DNA of 64,000 nt from Streptomyces globisporus (GTDB lineage: Bacteria > Actinomycetota > Actinomycetes > Streptomycetales > Streptomycetaceae). The translations under genes were made by a program, and so were the position numbers. The notes beneath the pieces were generated by a model. That model was not told the DNA's origin, did not search any database, and was given only the letters and a program-made list of their open reading frames with translations. Shown piece after piece: positions 1 to 7,205 of this stretch. How positions within the stretch are numbered: the first letter of the stretch is position 1; the number at the start of each line of letters is the position of its first letter. The stretch is taken from the NCBI GenBank assembly GCA_014649555.1, contig BMTG01000001.1, positions 992,001 through 1,056,000 of the forward strand, written 5' to 3'.

Positions 1-51
1 GCCGCCCTGCTCGTCGACGGCCCCGCTGTGGATCAGCAGCATGTACTTCAT
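1..51 (-). CDS. YCII-related protein, N-terminal fragment (cut by window edge)
   Basis: Read on the minus strand from an ATG at 51, the 17 visible residues begin MKYMLLIHSG, the typical first beta-strand of the YCII/DGPF-type family of small dimeric ferredoxin-like-fold proteins. An AGGAG ribosome-binding site lies 6 bases upstream of the ATG. In actinomycetes such genes often precede a sigma factor gene, but that part lies outside the window. Function cannot be told from the fragment. Confidence 0.7.
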   Translation of the reverse strand, partial: MKYMLLIHSGAVDEQGG

Positions 52-376
52 GATCGGCTCCTGTCGCCTGTCGGGACCCTTGTGCGGTCCCCTGTGGTTC
101 CAGCCCTCTGGGCTGGCTTACACCATGACGACGAACGGGGCCGGGCCCGATCGACACGCCGCCGCATCCTTTTGCGCGGACGGAGCCGGCGGGGGGCGGC
201 GAGCAGGTCCGCAGCGCGCCGGGCCACGGCGTGCAGCGGCAGCCGGAGCCCGGATCCTCCTGCCCGGGCTCTGGCCGAAACAAGGTGGCCGACGCACGGG
301 GAGCGGGAATTACGCTCGATGTGCCCGAGCTGGACGTGAAGTTTCCCCGGGCACGATCGGCAGGAGGAGACGTCTC
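52..376. other. Intergenic region between divergent genes
   Basis: No convincing gene is seen. An open frame runs through it into the downstream oxidoreductase, but its product is Arg/Ala/Gly-rich and family-unlike. Two small hairpins lie at 73-91 (GGGACC/GGTCCC) and 100-116 (CCAGCCC/GGGCTGG). Promoters for both flanking genes must lie here; none is clear enough to mark. Confidence 0.5.
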
Positions 377-1273
377 ATGCGTATCGGTTTCACACTTCCA
401 CAGTTCGGGGCGATGGCACGCCAGGCCGAGCAAGTGCCTGAATTCGCGCGGCAGGCGGAGCTCCTCGGAGCCGACAGCCTCTGGGTCGGCGACCGGCTGC
501 TCGCCCCCGTCCGGCCGACCGTCGGCTACGCGGGAACGGACACCATCCCGCCGGAATTCAACAGCCGCCTCGACCCCTTCGCACTGATGACCATCGCCGC
601 CACCGTGACCGAACGGCCGCTCATCGGCAGCAACGTACTGAACGCACCCTGGTACCCCCCGGCCCTGCTGGAGCGGTCCCTCACCACCATCGATCTGCTC
701 AGCAACGGGCGGCTGCTCGCGGGCCTGGGCATCGGCTGGTCGCCCGAGGAGTACCGGACGGTCGGTATCCCCATGGACCAGCGGGGCGCCCGGCTGGACG
801 AGTGCCTTGAGGCCCTGGATTCCCTGTGGACCGCCAACCCCGCCGAGTACCAGGGGCGTTACTGGACCGTTCCGGCCACCCGCGCCGCCCTCCGGCCGGC
901 CCGGCAGCCGCGACCGCCGGTCTATCTGGGCGGATGGGCGCCCGCCGCGCTGAACAGGGTCGCCCGCCGCGCCGACGGATGGCTGCCCGTCACCGTGCCC
1001 GGTGCCGGTGCGTTCGACGCCTCAGCCGTCAACGGTCCTCTGGCGCGGATCCGCGATCTCGCGGAGGAGTACGGACGCGATCCCGGCGCCATCGACACTG
1101 TGTTGCGCGTCAACCCGACAGCGACGGCTTCGCTGGACGACATCGTCACCACGATCGCCCGGACAGGGAAGGAGACCGACATCGGCCATGTCTTCGTCGA
1201 CCTGATGTACATCGCCGGGGATGTCGACCATGCGCTGGAACTGGCGGAGAAGGTCCTCAGCGCGGCCCGCTGA
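377..1273 (+). CDS. LLM-class F420-dependent oxidoreductase
   Basis: A 298-residue luciferase-like monooxygenase-fold protein, probably a flavin or F420-dependent oxidoreductase. It starts MRIGFTLPQFG, the usual first strand of the TIM barrel, and continues with ADSLWVGDR. Further family signs are LLSNGRLLAGLGIGWSPEEY (near residues 112-131) and PVYLGGWAPAALNRVARRADGW. The ATG at 377 is preferred over in-frame upstream starts because GGAGGAG lies upstream of it and the family begins here. The length matches the family. Substrate is unknown. The divergent YCII gene and the convergent epoxide hydrolase give no clear pathway. F420 rather than FMN is inferred from actinobacterial relatives. Confidence 0.85.
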   Translation: MRIGFTLPQFGAMARQAEQVPEFARQAELLGADSLWVGDRLLAPVRPTVGYAGTDTIPPEFNSRLDPFALMTIAATVTERPLIGSNVLNAPWYPPALLERSLTTIDLLSNGRLLAGLGIGWSPEEYRTVGIPMDQRGARLDECLEALDSLWTANPAEYQGRYWTVPATRAALRPARQPRPPVYLGGWAPAALNRVARRADGWLPVTVPGAGAFDASAVNGPLARIRDLAEEYGRDPGAIDTVLRVNPTATASLDDIVTTIARTGKETDIGHVFVDLMYIAGDVDHALELAEKVLSAAR

Positions 1274-1277
1274 GCGA

Positions 1278-2375
1278 CTACGGCACCAGAGAGTGTCCGG
1301 AAAGGCCGAGGAAGAAGTCCCGGACGTCCTCGGCCAGCAGCTCCGGCACCTCCATCGCGGCGAAGTGGCCGCCCCGGTCGAACTCCGACCAGTGCCTGAT
1401 GTCGTACAGCCGCTCGGCCAGCGGCCGCACCGACTGCGTGATGTCGTGGGCGAACACCGCCACGCCGAGCGGCACCGGACACGGCTCGTTCCGCCGGGTC
1501 GACTCCCGGTGCAGCCGTGCCGAGGAGGCCGCGGTGGCGGTGAGCCAGTACAGCGATACGTCGGTGAGCACGCGCTCGTCGTCGACCGGCGTACGGGGAT
1601 CCGTCCACCGGGCGAAGCGCTCGGCGATCCAGGCGAGTTGGCCGACGGGTGAGTCCGTCAGGGCGTAGCCGATGGTCTGCGGGGTGGTGGCCTGCAGGGC
1701 CTGGTACGGCGGCCGGTTCGCCATCAGCCGCCGGACCGTGTCCAGCCGGGCCCGGTCCTGCTCCGACAGGTCGAGCCCGGCTTCCGGATCCGGCCGGGTC
1801 GGCAGGTAGTTGACGTGCACCCCGACCACCCGTTCCGGGGCCACCGCACCGAGCGCCGTCGAGATGCCCGAGCCGAAGTCACCGCCCTGCGCGCCGTATC
1901 GCTCGTACCCGAGACGGCGCATCAGCTCGGCCCAGGCCCGCGCGACCCGGCCGACGTCCCAGCCGCGCTCATGGGTCGGCCCGGAGAATCCGTAGCCCGG
2001 GATGGACGGGATGACGAGATGGAAGTCGCGCGCCAGCGGCTCGATCACGTCGAGGAACTCCAGGAAGGACCCGGGCCAGCCGTGGGTGAGGATCAGCGCC
2101 GGCGCGTCCGGCTTCGGCGAACGGACATGGACGAAGTGCACGTTCTGGCCGTCGATCTCGGCGGTGAAGTGGGGCAGTCCGTTGAGCTCGGCTTCGTGCT
2201 TCCGCCAGTCGTACCGGGTGCGCCAGTGGTCGGCCAGCTCCTTCAGCCGGGCGAGCGGGAAGCCGTAGTCCCACCCGGCGTCGGCGATCTCGTTGGGCCA
2301 GCGGGTGCGGGAGAGCCGGTCGTTCAGGTCGTCGAGGTCGGCCTGGGGGATGTCGATGCGGAACGGCTTGATCAT
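1278..2375 (-). CDS. Epoxide hydrolase (alpha/beta-hydrolase, EHN domain)
   Basis: A 365-residue epoxide hydrolase that would open epoxides to vicinal diols in the cytosol. The N-terminal part (about 1-110) is the EHN domain of juvenile-hormone-type epoxide hydrolases. The alpha/beta-hydrolase core shows the oxyanion motif HGWP at 98-101, GYGFSGP, and the nucleophile motif GGDFG with Asp166. The catalytic His lies in DRGGHFAAMEVPE near the C-terminus. The ATG at 2375 is chosen because GGAAGG lies upstream; the in-frame ATG at 2393 lacks a site. The gene is divergent from a MarR regulator, and the space between them holds inverted repeats, so repression by that MarR protein is likely. Confidence 0.9.
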   Translation of the reverse strand: MIKPFRIDIPQADLDDLNDRLSRTRWPNEIADAGWDYGFPLARLKELADHWRTRYDWRKHEAELNGLPHFTAEIDGQNVHFVHVRSPKPDAPALILTHGWPGSFLEFLDVIEPLARDFHLVIPSIPGYGFSGPTHERGWDVGRVARAWAELMRRLGYERYGAQGGDFGSGISTALGAVAPERVVGVHVNYLPTRPDPEAGLDLSEQDRARLDTVRRLMANRPPYQALQATTPQTIGYALTDSPVGQLAWIAERFARWTDPRTPVDDERVLTDVSLYWLTATAASSARLHRESTRRNEPCPVPLGVAVFAHDITQSVRPLAERLYDIRHWSEFDRGGHFAAMEVPELLAEDVRDFFLGLSGHSLVP

Positions 2376-2395
2376 GGCTTCGCGACCTTCCATAT

Positions 2396-2454
2396 CGTTG
2401 GTTACGCCAACGTTGGCTCGACCCACCATACGCCTGATCGTGGGTTCGGCCAAC
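2396..2454. promoter_or_regulatory. Probable MarR operator cluster
   Basis: Between the divergent epoxide hydrolase and MarR genes lies a perfect inverted repeat, CGTTGG-TTACG-CCAACG, at 2396-2412. A larger imperfect pair follows: GTTGGCTCGACCCA (2412-2425) and TGGGTTCGGCCAAC (2441-2454). The repeats share the CCAAC/GTTGG half-site. The position between divergent genes and the symmetry fit a dimeric winged-helix regulator. Confidence 0.65.
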
Positions 2455-2474
2455 GACTTGTTAGATTGCGTTCC

Positions 2475-2966
2475 GTGGACATCGAAGAGGGGACGCCGCC
2501 GCAGCGGCTGCGCGCACTGCCGAGCAGGCTGACCAACCAGGCGGCCCTGGTCGCGAACCGGATCGTGGACCGGGCGCTCGCCGAGGCCGGCGCCCGGCGC
2601 TACCACTACGCGCTGCTCGCGGCGTCCGAGGAGTACGGCCCGTCGAGCCAGGCCGCCCTGGGCCGCCGCACCGGCATCGACCGCAGCGACATGGTGGCGA
2701 CCGTCAACGACCTGGCCGAGCGGCGGCTCCTGGAGCGGGCGCCCGACCCGGAGGACCGCCGCCGCAACATCATCAGCATCACCGCGGCGGGCCGCCGGGA
2801 GCTCGCCCACCTCGACGAGCTGCTCGCCGCCGCACAGGAGGATTTCCTCGCCCCGCTGGGCGCGGCCGACCGGCGCACCCTGACCGATCTGCTGACCCGT
2901 CTCGTGGACCACCACCGCGCCGAGCAGGGCTGGACGACGCCGGGGCCGGCGTCCCGTACGGGCTGA
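2475..2966 (+). CDS. MarR-family transcriptional regulator
   Basis: A winged-helix repressor of about 163 residues. The recognition region reads SSQAALGRRTGIDRSDMVATVNDL, followed by the wing ERAPDPEDRRRNIISITAAGR, which is the classic MarR layout. Flanking helices would form the dimer interface. The start is taken as GTG 2475; TTG 2466 in the same frame is possible and there is no strong ribosome-binding site for either. It is divergent from the epoxide hydrolase gene and separated from it by inverted repeats. It probably represses both genes and responds to a small, perhaps reactive, ligand. The ligand cannot be deduced. Confidence 0.85.
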   Translation: MDIEEGTPPQRLRALPSRLTNQAALVANRIVDRALAEAGARRYHYALLAASEEYGPSSQAALGRRTGIDRSDMVATVNDLAERRLLERAPDPEDRRRNIISITAAGRRELAHLDELLAAAQEDFLAPLGAADRRTLTDLLTRLVDHHRAEQGWTTPGPASRTG

Positions 2967-2974
2967 ACCCGGGA

Positions 2975-3601
2975 TCACGCAGGGGCGGAGTCGCGCACCA
3001 GCGTGAACCAGAAGGTGGGGACCGGATTCGTCCCCGGGGTCACGTCGGCCAGCCGCCACCCGGTGAACCTGGTGCGGAGTTCGTCCGCCGTCACGCCGGA
3101 CCACGAGTCGTCGAACGCCCCGGGCCCGTACCCGAACATCAGCAGGCGCGCACCGGGCGCGGCACGCCGGGTGAGGCCGGCCGCGTAGGCGTCACGGCGG
3201 TGCGGCGGGATCCCGCAGTAGCAGCTCAGGTCGAAGAACAGGTCGTACGGGCCGGGCACGCCCACCTCGTCGAGTCGGGTGACGTCCCCGCACAGCACCG
3301 TGACGTCCGCTCCGGCCGCTTCGGCCTTCTCCCGGGCCTGCCGGACCGCGAGTTCGACCAGGTCGACGGCCGCCACCCGCCAGCCGTGCCGGGCCAGGTA
3401 CACCGCGTTGGTCCCGGTGCCGCAGCCGAGTTCGAGCGCCCGCCCCGGCGCCGGCGAGCCGGACCCCTCCACCAGGGCAACCAGCTCGGGCGGCGTGACG
3501 CCGCTGTCCCACGGCGGCTCGCCGTCCCGGTAGAAGCCCTCCAATACCCCGCGAACGAAGGCCTCTTGCTCGACCTCGGCAGCAGTCCCGTGCTCGCTCA
3601 T
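2975..3601 (-). CDS. Class I SAM-dependent methyltransferase
   Basis: A 208-residue methyltransferase with the SAM-binding motif I ALELGCGTG at about 55-63. The acidic end of strand 2 (VAAVDL) and motif II (VTVLCGDVTRLD) follow. The DLFFDLSCYCGIPPHRRDAY segment resembles the thiopurine-methyltransferase-like small-molecule branch. No other domain is present. It is divergent from a TetR gene with an inverted repeat between them, and its ATG at 3601 follows a GGAGG-like site. Substrate unknown. A detoxification role under the TetR regulator is an inference from layout only. Confidence 0.85.
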   Translation of the reverse strand: MSEHGTAAEVEQEAFVRGVLEGFYRDGEPPWDSGVTPPELVALVEGSGSPAPGRALELGCGTGTNAVYLARHGWRVAAVDLVELAVRQAREKAEAAGADVTVLCGDVTRLDEVGVPGPYDLFFDLSCYCGIPPHRRDAYAAGLTRRAAPGARLLMFGYGPGAFDDSWSGVTADELRTRFTGWRLADVTPGTNPVPTFWFTLVRDSAPA

Positions 3602-3619
3602 CGTGACCCTCCAGAAGAT

Positions 3620-3650
3620 TAGAGTTCGACTCTAGTGTCTGACTCTAGAG
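3620..3650. promoter_or_regulatory. Probable TetR operator
   Basis: A perfect inverted repeat TAGAGT-TCG-ACTCTA lies at 3620-3634. A further half-site and the palindrome CTCTAGAG follow at 3643-3650. It sits between the divergent methyltransferase and TetR genes, so one bound repressor could control both. Confidence 0.65.
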
Positions 3651-3663
3651 ATAAGCTCCGGCC

Positions 3664-4326
3664 ATGGATGCGGTCAAGGGTTCCGACGGACAGAACGCCA
3701 AACGCCCCGGCAAGAAGGACGAGCGCTCGCGGCGTACCCGCGAGAAGATCGTCGCGGCGGCGCTGGAGCTGTTCGTCGCGCAGGGGTACGGGGCGACCAG
3801 CCTTCAGGAGGTCGCGGATCGCGCGGGCGTGGCCGTCCAGACCGTGTACTTCGTGTTCCGGAACAAGCGCACGCTGTTCAAGGACGTCGTCGACACGTCC
3901 ATCGCGGGCGACGTCGAACCGGTCGCCACGATGGACCGCGACTGGTTCCGCGCGGCGTGCGCGGAGCCGACCGCGGCCGGACAACTGCGCGCCCACGTAC
4001 GGGGCGTGCGGGACATCCTCGGCCGGGTCGCCCCGGTCATTCCGTTGATCGCGGCCGCGGCGGCCACGGACCCGGAGATCGCCGCGCAGTGGCCCGCCGG
4101 CCCCGACCCTCGCTACACCGTTCAGCACGCCGCGGCGGAGGCACTGACCGCCAAGCCCGACGCCCGCCCCGACGTCGACACCACCCGCGCCGCCGACCTG
4201 CTGTACGGGCTGCTCAGCCCCGAGCTGTACCTGATCTTCACCCGCGACCGGGGCTGGTCCCCGGACGCCTGGGAGGCATGGGCCTGCACGACCTTGACGG
4301 CGCAGCTCTGCAAGGGCCAGGAGTAG
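3664..4326 (+). CDS. TetR/AcrR-family transcriptional regulator
   Basis: A 220-residue repressor. The N-terminal helix-turn-helix includes TSLQEVADRAGVAVQTVY followed by FRNKRTLF, the standard TetR recognition helix and its exit. The remainder is an all-helical ligand-binding and dimerisation domain, as usual for the family. The N-terminus is Lys/Arg-rich (KRPGKKDERSRRTREKI). It is divergent from the methyltransferase and probably binds the inverted repeat just upstream of its own start. Inducer unknown. Confidence 0.9.
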   Translation: MDAVKGSDGQNAKRPGKKDERSRRTREKIVAAALELFVAQGYGATSLQEVADRAGVAVQTVYFVFRNKRTLFKDVVDTSIAGDVEPVATMDRDWFRAACAEPTAAGQLRAHVRGVRDILGRVAPVIPLIAAAAATDPEIAAQWPAGPDPRYTVQHAAAEALTAKPDARPDVDTTRAADLLYGLLSPELYLIFTRDRGWSPDAWEAWACTTLTAQLCKGQE

Positions 4327-4452
4327 ACGGCCGGCTCCTTCTGCGGCAGCCGCGCCGCCCGGGGACGACGTGCGGCTGAGCAGCACGCCGTACAGGGCCA
4401 CGGTCTGCACCCGGTCCGTGGCCTCCCTGCCCGCCGGAGAATCCGGTGCTTT

Positions 4453-4856
4453 CTACTGCTCCCCGAGAATGCGCAGCCGGTGATGGTCCTTGAAGTACGC
4501 GTAGTCCTTCGGATTGAGCGTCGCCCGAGGGAGATCGTGGGTCAGGCAGCAGGCGGCGGTCCACATGTCATTGACCGGCTGGGGCAGCCCGGCTTTTCGT
4601 CCGGCGGCGGAGAGCCTGCCCCAGGTCGCGGCCACTGCTTCGTCGGCGGGGAGGACCGGGATCGCCGAGAGCCAATCAGCAAGCTCCTGCCGACGTGGGC
4701 CACCCCACTCACGGATCTCCGCCCATTGCGTCAGCTCACCGAGGGTGACGAAGGCAATGACAGGGATCCGGCCGATCAACCGCGTGGCAAGGAACCGGTG
4801 AGCTTCCCCTTGTGGGTCAGTGAGCTGACATCGGTGTCCAGGACAACAGGTTGCAT
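4453..4856 (-). pseudogene. PIN-domain (VapC-like) toxin, frameshifted
   Basis: PIN-domain RNase toxins cut RNA using a cluster of acidic residues. From the ATG at 4856 the frame reads MQPVVLDTDVSSLTHKGKLT, carrying the first catalytic acid in LDTD, but it stops soon after near 4780. The rest of the protein (LATRLIGRIPVIAFVTLGEL, then NDMWTAACCL with the later acids, ending LRILGEQ) continues in another frame to 4453. One base appears missing near 4785-4800. An internal TTG at 4779 could start a 108-residue product, but it would lack the first acid. The partner antitoxin gene lies 9 bases upstream. It is either an inactivated toxin or a sequencing error. Confidence 0.75.
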
Positions 4857-4865
4857 GCCGGCTGC

Positions 4866-5174
4866 TCAGGCGACGTCGCGTCGGCGCTCGGAATGGACGA
4901 AGGCCACGAATTCCTCGAGTTCCTTATCCGACGCGAAGGTGTCGGCAGTCAGGTCGTCGAGAGAAGTGATCGGCTTCGCGCCCTTCGCGGCCAGCAGTTC
5001 TTCGACCGTGCGCTGCGGGCGGATCGGCGGGTGAACCGGCTGCTCGGAATGTGCAGGACTCATGGCATACACCTCTCCGCTGGTGACGGTCATGACCTGT
5101 CCGAGCCCATGATAGAGCTGGACAGCATCGACAGGCCCCGTCCAGGCATCCGCCTGGTTCGTCCGTACGGGCAT
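4866..5174 (-). CDS. VapB-like antitoxin of the PIN toxin
   Basis: A 102-residue protein whose C-terminal half (TVEELLAAKGAKPITSLDDL, then DTFASDKELEEFVAFVHSER) resembles the short antitoxins found next to this actinobacterial PIN-toxin family. This acidic part would wrap the toxin. The start at ATG 5174 is supported by GAGGAGG 8 bases upstream; a shorter product from an inner ATG is possible. The N-terminal part is unlike any DNA-binding fold I can recognise. It precedes the toxin gene in one probable operon. It appears intact while the toxin is broken. Confidence 0.6.
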   Translation of the reverse strand: MPVRTNQADAWTGPVDAVQLYHGLGQVMTVTSGEVYAMSPAHSEQPVHPPIRPQRTVEELLAAKGAKPITSLDDLTADTFASDKELEEFVAFVHSERRRDVA

Positions 5175-5197
5175 CGCCTGCCTCCTCATTCCTGGTT

Positions 5198-6205
5198 TCA
5201 CGCGCTCAGCCCCAGCCACTCGGCGCCACCCACGCCCGCACGGGCCTCACCGCACCCCCGGCAGCACCCCGGCACCGACGACCGGAAGGCCCGGTCGCAG
5301 TCGTCGCAGTTCTGGAGCGGGACGACGGGCACGGCGGCGGGCAGGGGCGGCGGGAGCAGCGCGGCGAGCCGGTGCCGCAGCAGTTTGGCCGGGTGCCGGA
5401 GGGGAACGGGCGGGTCTTCGGTGATCGCCGCCCGTACGGCATCCGGCCGCGCCCCGCGCTCCAGCCACGCGGCGACCCCGGGAATGAGCCCACGTACGTC
5501 CTCCTCGGAGAGGAGGAACGCGGGTGCGGTCCTGCGGAGCCCGGCGAGCAGATCGGCCGCAGCCGCGCACAGGGCCGCGGTGGGGTGCTGCGGGGCGGGC
5601 AGCGGGAGGCGCGGCTTACGGGGAGCGGTGGGTGTCGGCACGAGGCGGGGAACGGGGACGGGGTCGACAGGCACGGACACCGGCACCGGCACCGGCACCG
5701 GCACCGGCACGGCTACGTGTACGGGCTCAGGCACCGGCGCAGGTACGTGTACGGGCTCGGCGGCGGTCACAGGCTCAGCCGCAACCGCAGGCAGAACCTC
5801 CGGCGCAGGAACAGCCTCAGGAACCGGCACAGCCACGCGCTCCCGCCCCCACCCCCGAACCGCCGCCTCCGGGTGGTTGTACGACTCCGTCCGCGTGGCC
5901 AGCTTCCCGCCGCCGACCCGCTCCCGGGTGCGACGCAGGAAGCCGTGCTGCTCCAACTCCCGCAGCGCGGCGGCGATACGGACCTCGCTCTCCGGGAAGA
6001 CCGCGGCGAGCGCCTTGACGCCGACGCGTCGTCCGTCGGGCAGCGACTGGATGTGGGTGCCGAGGCCGATCGCCAGCAGGGAGAGGCCTCGGTGCTGGGA
6101 GAGCCGGTTGGAGATGATCGTGTAGCCGTCGGTGAGCCGGATGTTGATGTGTACGACACCGGCGGACGGGGCGCGCGGGGGCGCGCTAACCTGCTGGGTA
6201 TCCAT
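5198..6205 (-). CDS. Winged-helix protein with Pro-Val repeat and C-terminal Cys cluster
   Basis: A 335-residue protein of unknown role. Residues about 15-110 look like a winged-helix domain: LTDGYTIISNRLSQ, LPDGRRVGVKALAAVFPES, RIAAALRELEQHGFLRRTRE. A low-complexity linker rich in Pro-Val repeats follows (PVPVPVPVPVSVPV). A helical region of about 110 residues comes next. The C-terminus has a probable metal-binding cluster, CDDCDRAF and CCRGCGEA. The architecture recalls the helix-turn-helix proteins common in Streptomyces whose targets are mostly unknown. The start at ATG 6205 is chosen for the domain start; a GGAAGAGA site lies rather far upstream. It is transcribed toward the antitoxin gene. 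Confidence 0.7.
   Translation of the reverse strand: MDTQQVSAPPRAPSAGVVHINIRLTDGYTIISNRLSQHRGLSLLAIGLGTHIQSLPDGRRVGVKALAAVFPESEVRIAAALRELEQHGFLRRTRERVGGGKLATRTESYNHPEAAVRGWGRERVAVPVPEAVPAPEVLPAVAAEPVTAAEPVHVPAPVPEPVHVAVPVPVPVPVPVSVPVDPVPVPRLVPTPTAPRKPRLPLPAPQHPTAALCAAAADLLAGLRRTAPAFLLSEEDVRGLIPGVAAWLERGARPDAVRAAITEDPPVPLRHPAKLLRHRLAALLPPPLPAAVPVVPLQNCDDCDRAFRSSVPGCCRGCGEARAGVGGAEWLGLSA
5676..5758. repeat. Hexanucleotide and 30-bp-spaced direct repeats within a gene
   Basis: About five copies of CGGCAC run from 5680 to 5711. TACGTGTACGGGCTC occurs twice, at 5714-5728 and 5744-5758. They encode the Pro-Val-rich linker of the winged-helix protein and are likely to vary in copy number between strains. 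Confidence 0.8.
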
Positions 6206-6620
6206 GCGGGAAGCGTTCTCTTCCTGGGTGGTGAGGCCTTCGGTCGGGATGCCAGTCCCGGCCGGGGGCCGTCTCAATGTCTAGGTTGCGGTCAGCGTGA
6301 GCATATGCCCGCCAACAGGTCATAAATCCAGCCCGGTTGGCACACTTCACCCATGTGAGTGATCGCGCCTCGCCCGAGCTGACCGGGGCCCGCAGAGGTC
6401 CACCCAGAGGGTTGGGTGGGGTTATTTCTCCAGTGATCAAAGACGGGTACTTAAAAGCTTTTACGTCGTGGGTCACCACGTCGCGGTGGACCGCGACCCG
6501 GTGACCCACGATCCCGGTGGCCTCTCGCGCCCCACCGGATCGCTACTGTCACGATCCGGTGGGCGCCACCTCTGCCCGGACCGTCTTGCGCGGGAACGGC
6601 CCGTGCTCCGTACCCCACCT
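6206..6620. other. Gene-poor region with a cluster of hairpins
   Basis: No gene is seen over about 415 bases. Three strong inverted repeats are present. The first, CCACCCA/TGGGTGG at 6400-6419, is followed by a T-rich stretch. The second, at 6467-6510, has 11-bp arms (CGTGGGTCACC/GGTGACCCACG) enclosing TCGCGG-TGGA-CCGCGA. The third, at 6531-6563, has 12-bp arms (CCCACCGGATCG/CGATCCGGTGGG). The AT-rich palindrome TAAAAGCTTTTA lies at 6452-6463. The region is flanked by the winged-helix gene and a decayed XRE gene. It may hold promoters, a terminator or a structured RNA. Confidence 0.6.
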
Positions 6621-7014
6621 CACCGACAGCGCCTCGACGAGCAGCAGCCCGCGCCCCGCTCCCCTGCTGACCTTTGTCCAGGAAGAGGCGACGCTCCGGC
6701 GGCTGACCGGAGGCAGAATGGTCCTGCGACGCCAGCTCGAACACCTGGTTGAGCTGAGCCAGTTGCGGCATGTCGAGATCCAGGTCGTGCCGACGGAGGC
6801 GGAGGAGAACGCGGGCCCGGGCGGCTCGCACCGCGTCCTCAAGCTCGGGGACGGAAAGACCCTCGGGCTCAACGAGGTTCAGCTCATCAGCGGGCTGATC
6901 AGCGATCCGAGGCAGGTGCAGATCCTGGACATGCGCTACAACCTGCTCGGGTCACAGGCCCTCACGCCCCGGCTGTCGCGGGAATTCATCGAGAAACTGC
7001 TGGGAGAGACATGA
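6621..7014 (+). pseudogene. XRE/DUF5753 regulator remnant lacking its DNA-binding half
   Basis: Only the C-terminal part of a DUF5753 (Scr1-type) regulator remains: PAPLLTFVQEEATLRR, LEHLVELSQLRHVEIQVVP and the ending SREFIEKLLGET. Intact relatives are about 280 residues with an N-terminal XRE helix-turn-helix; none is found upstream in any frame. Just before the fragment another frame reads RQRLDEQQPAP, which suggests a frameshift near 6650. The stop overlaps the ATG of the DUF397 gene (ATGA), the usual arrangement for this pair. The remnant cannot bind DNA in the normal way. Confidence 0.75.
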
Positions 7015-7202
7015 GCACCCCCGAGCTGACGTGGTTCAAGAGCAGCTACAGCACCAACGACGGCCCGGACTGCGTCGAGGTCGCCGCCGCCCCCGCCACC
7101 GTCCACGTACGCGACTCCAAGCACCTCCCCACCGGCGGCCCCCACCTCGGCTTCACCCCGGCCGCCCGGGCGGACTTCGTCACGTACGCGTCGGAGGCCT
7201 GA
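7011..7202 (+). CDS. DUF397 domain protein
   Basis: A 63-residue DUF397 protein, intact from MSTPELTWFKSSYSTNDGPDCVEVA through VHVRDSK to the end. Such proteins are abundant in Streptomyces next to XRE/DUF5753 regulators and are thought to act with them in toxin-antitoxin-like or developmental control (WhiJ-type systems). The start ATG overlaps the stop of the decayed upstream regulator by four bases. Its cognate regulator here has no DNA-binding domain, so it may be orphaned or may work with a regulator elsewhere. Confidence 0.85.
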   Translation: MSTPELTWFKSSYSTNDGPDCVEVAAAPATVHVRDSKHLPTGGPHLGFTPAARADFVTYASEA

Positions 7203-7205
7203 GCC

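Noticed and set aside
41-1273. A 410-residue version of the luciferase-like gene
   Set aside because: The first 112 residues are Arg/Ala/Gly-rich and unlike the family. The ATG at 377 has a good ribosome-binding site.
5680-5760. CRISPR-like repetition
   Set aside because: The repeats are 6 and 15 bases within a coding frame and have no unique spacers or cas genes.
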